In this document: positions 60,043-64,000 of the stretch, one piece after another
Layout of the letters: the number at the start of each line of letters is the position of its first letter
Position numbering within the stretch: position 1 is the stretch's first letter
Assembly: GCA_963621975.1 (NCBI GenBank)
Contig: CAVFGI010000001.1
Span: 205,191 to 269,190, forward strand
Source: UBA9732 sp963621975
Lineage (GTDB): Bacteria > Spirochaetota > Spirochaetia > Sphaerochaetales > Sphaerochaetaceae
Length of the DNA stretch: 64,000 nt
Direction of reading: 5' to 3'
Position numbers and translations under genes: made by a program
The notes under the pieces: model-generated
Databases searched by the model: none
What the model was told of the DNA's origin: nothing
The model's input: only the letters and a program-made list of their open reading frames with translations

Positions 60043-62880
60043 CTAATTTAAAATCTGTTTTAAATAATAACCAGTATAAGAGGCTTTGCAAAGAGAAACT
60101 TCTTCTGGAGTACCTTGAGCCACAATATTACCACCTGCGTCGCCACCTTCTGGTCCAAGGTCAATAATGTAGTCTGCTAATTTAATAACATCAAGATTAT
60201 GTTCAATCATTACAACCGTGTTGCCGTTATCAACAAGTCTATTAACAACTTCCATCAATTTTTTAATATCTGCAAAATGAAGTCCAGTGGTTGGCTCATC
60301 TAAAATATAAAAAGTTCTGCCCGTTCCAATCTTACTAAGTTCAAGAGAAAGCTTTACTCTTTGTGCTTCACCACCACTTAAGGTTAAGGCACTTTGACCA
60401 AGTTTAATGTATCCAAGACCAACACTATCAAGAGTCATAAGTTTTCTCTTAATTGTAGGTACAGATTGGAAAAAATCCAAAGCTTCACTTACAGTCATCT
60501 CAAGAACATCGTTTATATTTTTGCCTTTGTAGGTTACAGCTAACGTTTCCTGATTAAAACGCTTTCCTCTACAAACATCACAAGTGACGTAAACATCAGG
60601 AAGAAAATTCATCTCAATCTTTAATGTTCCATCACCATGGCAATGTTCACATCTACCTCCAGCAACATTAAATGAAAAACGTCCACTCTTATAGCCACGC
60701 GCCCTACTCTCTGGAAGTTCTGCAAACAAGTCTCTAATTGAACCCCAGACCTCAACATATGTAGCAGGGTTAGATCTTGGAGTCTTTCCAATTGGACTTT
60801 GGTCAATGTGAATTAGCTTATCAATATTTTCAACACCTTCAAGGCGCCTATAGCCATCAAAAACTTCAGTTTTTTTGTTGAAAATGTTCTTTAAAGCTGG
60901 TGTGAGAATTTGGTTTAACAAAGTACTCTTTCCTGATCCGGAAACTCCAGTTAGCACAATAAGCTTTCCAAGAGGAAAATCAAAATCAACATTATGCAAA
61001 TTATTCTTTGTAGCACCAATAACCTTTAAATGTTTTCCATTGCCAGGTCTACGAATTAAAGGAATATCAATTGTTATTTTTTTGGATAAAAATTGACCTG
61101 TTATACTATTAGAATTATTCTCAATCTCTTGAGGCGTACCCTGAGCTATTACATATCCACCTTGAGAGCCGGCTCCAGGACCCATATCTACAACGTAATC
61201 TGCCTCTCTAATTGTAGACTCATCATGCTCAACCACAATAACTGTATTGCCAATGTCTCGTAATCTTTTTAGCGTATCAATCAGTTTTTGATTATCACGC
61301 TGATGTAGACCAATTGAAGGCTCATCAAGCACGTACAAAACCCCACTCAAAGCTGAACCAATTTGAGTTGCAAGTCTAATTCTTTGAGCTTCTCCACCAC
61401 TTAAAGTGCCAGCATTTCTATTTAAGGTCAAATATCCAAGACCAACATTAATTAAAAACTGTAATCTTGATTTAATTTCCTTTAATATTTGTGCTGCAAT
61501 CTGTTGCTCTGTTTCTGTAAAGTTTAATGACAAAAAGAAATCATAACTATCTTTTGCACTTAAAGCTGTCACCTGATTGATGTTCTTACCACCAACATAA
61601 ACACTTAAAGCTTCAGGTTTTAACCGTTCTCCATGGCATTGTGGACAAATAATTTCAGTTTGAAATGAACTAATCCAAGTTTTAATTGCGGGACTGAGAG
61701 TCTCTGCATAGCGGCGTTTTAGATCATTTACAACTCCGTGCCATCTGTGATTCATATCCATAGAGCCGTTTCTATCTTCATAGTGCACACTGTACATCTT
61801 TGTAGATCCATATAGCACAGCATTCAATTGCTCTGCTGTCAAAGAATTAAAAGGAGTATTTGAATCAAAGCCTAAAGCTCTAGCAAAAGCATCGAACTTT
61901 GCTCTAGTATATGTCTGACCACTTCCAATACATGCAATAGCACCTTGTGAGAAACTCTTTGTCTTATCTGGAATTATCTTGTCCTCATCATATATTGTCT
62001 TAAAGCCCAAGCCATTACATTCTGGACATGCACCAAAAGGATTATTAAATGAAAATAGTCGTGGTTGAATTTCTCCAATAGAAATACCACAGTGTGGACA
62101 GCTATTTTGCTCCGAGTACATCTCAATATTCCCAGTTTCATCCTGGGACGTATTTGAACTAGAAGCACTCATAACTTCCACAAGACCACCTGTCATCTCA
62201 GTAGACTTTTCAATGGAATCAGAAAGCCTAAGCCTAGAATCAGAGCTTAAAATAAGCCTATCCACCACAATGCTAATATTGTGCTTCACTTGTTTATCTA
62301 GAACAATACTTTCTTCCAGCAAGTGCATTTGTCCATCCACACGCACCCTCTGAAATCCAGCTTTTCTTGCATCTTCAAAAACCTTCTTGTACTCGCCTTT
62401 ACGCCCCAATGCCACAGGAGCTAGAATCATAAGCCTAGAGCCTTCACCCCACTTGGCAAAGATTGCGCTAATAATTTGGTCCACGCTCATCTTACTTATT
62501 TCACGTCCACATTGCGGACAATGCACCTTTCCAATACGCGCCCACAAAAGACGATAGTAATCGTAAATCTCCGTGATAGTGCCAACAGTAGAACGCGGAT
62601 TACGACCAGTAGTTTTTTGCTCTATAGCAATTGCAGGACTAAGCCCTTCAATCATCTCAACATCAGGCTTGTCCAACCTCCCCAGAAATTGCCTTGCATA
62701 CGAGCTAAGAGACTCCACATATCTACGTTGCCCTTCTGCAAAGATAGTATCAAAAGCCAGCGAGCTCTTACCACTGCCAGATAATCCCGATATCACTATG
62801 AGTTTATTCTTATCTAAATCAAGATTTACACTCTTAAGATTGTGCTCACACGCACCACGAATAACTAATTTATCATTCAT
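60043..62880 (-). CDS. uvrA: Excinuclease ABC subunit A
   Basis: This 945-residue ATPase of nucleotide excision repair has two ABC modules (GLSGSGKSSLAFDT and GVSGSGKSTLLNQ, signatures TLSGGEAQRI and TLSGGEAQRV) and zinc fingers CPQCGRE, CPHCGI...CPECNGLG and CEHCHGDG...CDVCRGKR. ATG 62880 overlaps the ispG stop (TAATG), with AGGA upstream. UvrB and UvrC are not in the window. Confidence 0.97.
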   Translation of the reverse strand: MNDKLVIRGACEHNLKSVNLDLDKNKLIVISGLSGSGKSSLAFDTIFAEGQRRYVESLSSYARQFLGRLDKPDVEMIEGLSPAIAIEQKTTGRNPRSTVGTITEIYDYYRLLWARIGKVHCPQCGREISKMSVDQIISAIFAKWGEGSRLMILAPVALGRKGEYKKVFEDARKAGFQRVRVDGQMHLLEESIVLDKQVKHNISIVVDRLILSSDSRLRLSDSIEKSTEMTGGLVEVMSASSSNTSQDETGNIEMYSEQNSCPHCGISIGEIQPRLFSFNNPFGACPECNGLGFKTIYDEDKIIPDKTKSFSQGAIACIGSGQTYTRAKFDAFARALGFDSNTPFNSLTAEQLNAVLYGSTKMYSVHYEDRNGSMDMNHRWHGVVNDLKRRYAETLSPAIKTWISSFQTEIICPQCHGERLKPEALSVYVGGKNINQVTALSAKDSYDFFLSLNFTETEQQIAAQILKEIKSRLQFLINVGLGYLTLNRNAGTLSGGEAQRIRLATQIGSALSGVLYVLDEPSIGLHQRDNQKLIDTLKRLRDIGNTVIVVEHDESTIREADYVVDMGPGAGSQGGYVIAQGTPQEIENNSNSITGQFLSKKITIDIPLIRRPGNGKHLKVIGATKNNLHNVDFDFPLGKLIVLTGVSGSGKSTLLNQILTPALKNIFNKKTEVFDGYRRLEGVENIDKLIHIDQSPIGKTPRSNPATYVEVWGSIRDLFAELPESRARGYKSGRFSFNVAGGRCEHCHGDGTLKIEMNFLPDVYVTCDVCRGKRFNQETLAVTYKGKNINDVLEMTVSEALDFFQSVPTIKRKLMTLDSVGLGYIKLGQSALTLSGGEAQRVKLSLELSKIGTGRTFYILDEPTTGLHFADIKKLMEVVNRLVDNGNTVVMIEHNLDVIKLADYIIDLGPEGGDAGGNIVAQGTPEEVSLCKASYTGYYLKQILN

Positions 62881-63914
62881 TAGCAAAAATCCTGTACAGC
62901 CTTAAGTAGCTCTTCTTTTGCAACACAAGCTTCAACCTGTTTAAAAACTTCACCATTTTTATATAAATAAACGTTGTTTCCAATACCAGAAATTGCAATA
63001 TTGGCACCCTTAGCCTCTCCCGGTCCATTAACCTGACAACCCATGATGGCAACAGTAACATCCTTACCTGTAGCAAGAAGATCAGCCTCAACATCTTTCA
63101 AAAAAAGCTGACTATCAAAGCTCTTTCTACCACACATAGGACAAGAAATAATCTTAACACCACCCTTTCTAAGACCTAAGGTCCTTAAGAGTTCAACACC
63201 AGCATAGACTTCTGACTCAATAGAACCAGTAATAGAATATCTAAAAGTAGCACCAATGCCTTGAGACAAAAGTCTACCAAGAGTCCAAGTTGAGCGCACA
63301 CAAGAAGATACCACTCCACCAGCCTCAGTCACACCCAAATGCAAAGGATAGTCACTTTTTTCAGAAAACATCAATGCAGATCTATAGCTTGTCTCTGTAT
63401 CTGAAGCCTTAAGTGACACAACTGTATTATAAAAACCCAAATTCTCAAACCAGGAAATATACTCCAATGCCGTATCCACCATGAGCTCTTCAATTGGTTT
63501 TGAATTATCATTTTTTGGCAGAGAGCCACTATTAAGTCCAATTCTTATAGCAACATTGTTGTCTTTTGCCTTCTTGACAACCTCTTCAGTCTTCCATTTT
63601 GCCCCAATATTTCCAGGATTGATTCTTATTTTTGCCACGTTGCAATCAATAGCATCCATAGCATTACGCCAATCAAAGTGAATGTCTGCAACAACCGGCA
63701 TTGGACAGAGTTTAACTACATTGGATAGGATATTATGCTCAGAGATATTAGGATAAGAAAATCGAATAATATCACATCCCATACCATGTAAAACGTGCAT
63801 CCTTGCCTCAAAACCTTCCTCAAGAGAAGAAAGAGGAATGTCGTACATTGTTTGAACTGCAATGGGAAAACTGCCACCTAAAGTTATGTTGCCAACCTGA
63901 ACTGTTTTACTCAT
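62880..63914 (-). CDS. ispG: 4-hydroxy-3-methylbut-2-enyl diphosphate synthase IspG (GcpE)
   Basis: This 344-residue [4Fe-4S] enzyme of the MEP isoprenoid pathway has VQVGNITLGGSFPIAVQTMYD at the N-terminus, RINPGNIGAKWKTEEVVKKAKDNNVAIRIGLNSGSL in the barrel, and the cluster region CPMCGRKSFD plus GCQVNGPGEAKGA. No ribosome binding site precedes the ATG. The likely -10 (TATAAG, rc of 63930-63935) gives only a short leader. First gene of the ispG-uvrA-lptD-ybeZ-HD-ybeY block. Confidence 0.96.
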   Translation of the reverse strand: MSKTVQVGNITLGGSFPIAVQTMYDIPLSSLEEGFEARMHVLHGMGCDIIRFSYPNISEHNILSNVVKLCPMPVVADIHFDWRNAMDAIDCNVAKIRINPGNIGAKWKTEEVVKKAKDNNVAIRIGLNSGSLPKNDNSKPIEELMVDTALEYISWFENLGFYNTVVSLKASDTETSYRSALMFSEKSDYPLHLGVTEAGGVVSSCVRSTWTLGRLLSQGIGATFRYSITGSIESEVYAGVELLRTLGLRKGGVKIISCPMCGRKSFDSQLFLKDVEADLLATGKDVTVAIMGCQVNGPGEAKGANIAISGIGNNVYLYKNGEVFKQVEACVAKEELLKAVQDFC

Positions 63915-63940
63915 GCATGAACAATATCACTTATAGAAAC

Positions 63941-63999
63941 AAAAAAAAAGGGACTGTTGCAAAAGTCATTTGACTAAGGGCAATGGTCCCTTTCTTTTT
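63941..63999. terminator. Long stem-loop, probable bidirectional terminator
   Basis: AAAGGGACTGTTGC (63947-63960) pairs with GCAATGGTCCCTTT (63980-63993) over 14 pairs with two G-U. A small inner AGTC/GACT hairpin sits in the loop. Nine A on the left give a U9 run on the minus strand, and CTTTTTC follows on the plus strand. It should stop leftward transcripts entering from beyond the window. GGGACTGTTGCAAAA also resembles some insertion-sequence ends. Confidence 0.65.
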
Positions 64000-64000
64000 C

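Overview
The window is a very compact, AT-rich bacterial chromosome segment. It holds 61 complete protein genes, one partial gene and one tRNA, with no non-coding gap longer than about 140 bases and no rRNA, CRISPR array or transposase. The gene set points to a spirochaete, most likely a Treponema-like member of the Treponemataceae. The evidence is an outer-membrane LptD-like protein next to uvrA, periplasmic-flagellum FlhF, a eukaryote-like IleS, a PUR-domain (DUF3276/BpuR-type) protein, an Rnf complex, a short Smc and the absence of most LPS genes. This assignment is inferred from gene content; no taxonomic marker was compared.

Layout. 1-57 is the 5' end of a leftward gene. It is divergent from an acidic, repeat-rich membrane protein (132-1244), which meets rnz tail to tail. 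From 16094 down to 1241 runs one leftward block: rnfCDGEAB, a GH57-like protein, prfB (with its programmed +1 frameshift), a PEGA protein, ftsY, a secreted repeat protein, a LolCDE-type ABC transporter and rnz. 16160-17029 is a P-loop protein of unknown function, convergent with pcnB. 18261-25499 is a rightward group: hisS, hrpA-like helicase, aroB, nifS-like desulfurase, thiI. 30558-25504 is leftward ileS, lipoprotein, trpS. cca (30652-32001) converges on rnc, acpP, rpmF and, beyond a promoter/terminator overlap, coaD, a zinc-binding-like protein and a YraN protein. 38105-34626 is the classical ffh-rpsP-khpA-rimM-trmD-rplS operon, ending in a strong terminator. smc (leftward) is divergent from tRNA-Gly(UCC) and the PUR-domain gene.

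41454-48721 is a leftward series: rnhB, arcC, a phosphoribosyltransferase, map, nusB, a parvulin-type foldase, a flavodoxin-like protein, secG, tpiA, pgk. gap follows with its own promoter. Then comes a LysM/degenerate-LytM protein with flhF, divergent from an FtsI-like protein that lacks the transpeptidase motifs. The right end is a leftward envelope/repair block: ispG, uvrA, lptD, ybeZ/phoH, a 7TM-HD cyclic-dinucleotide phosphodiesterase and ybeY.

Most genes are housekeeping. The parts that look unusual are: (i) three apparent pseudoenzymes (GH57-like, FtsI-like, LytM-like), two of which sit back to back on one symmetric promoter; (ii) promoters whose -10 box lies only 6-9 bases before the start codon, implying leaderless or nearly leaderless mRNAs for ffh, nifS and others; (iii) overlapping or palindromic -10 boxes between divergent genes; (iv) tail-to-tail gene pairs that all overlap or abut; (v) a short Smc without a recognisable hinge.
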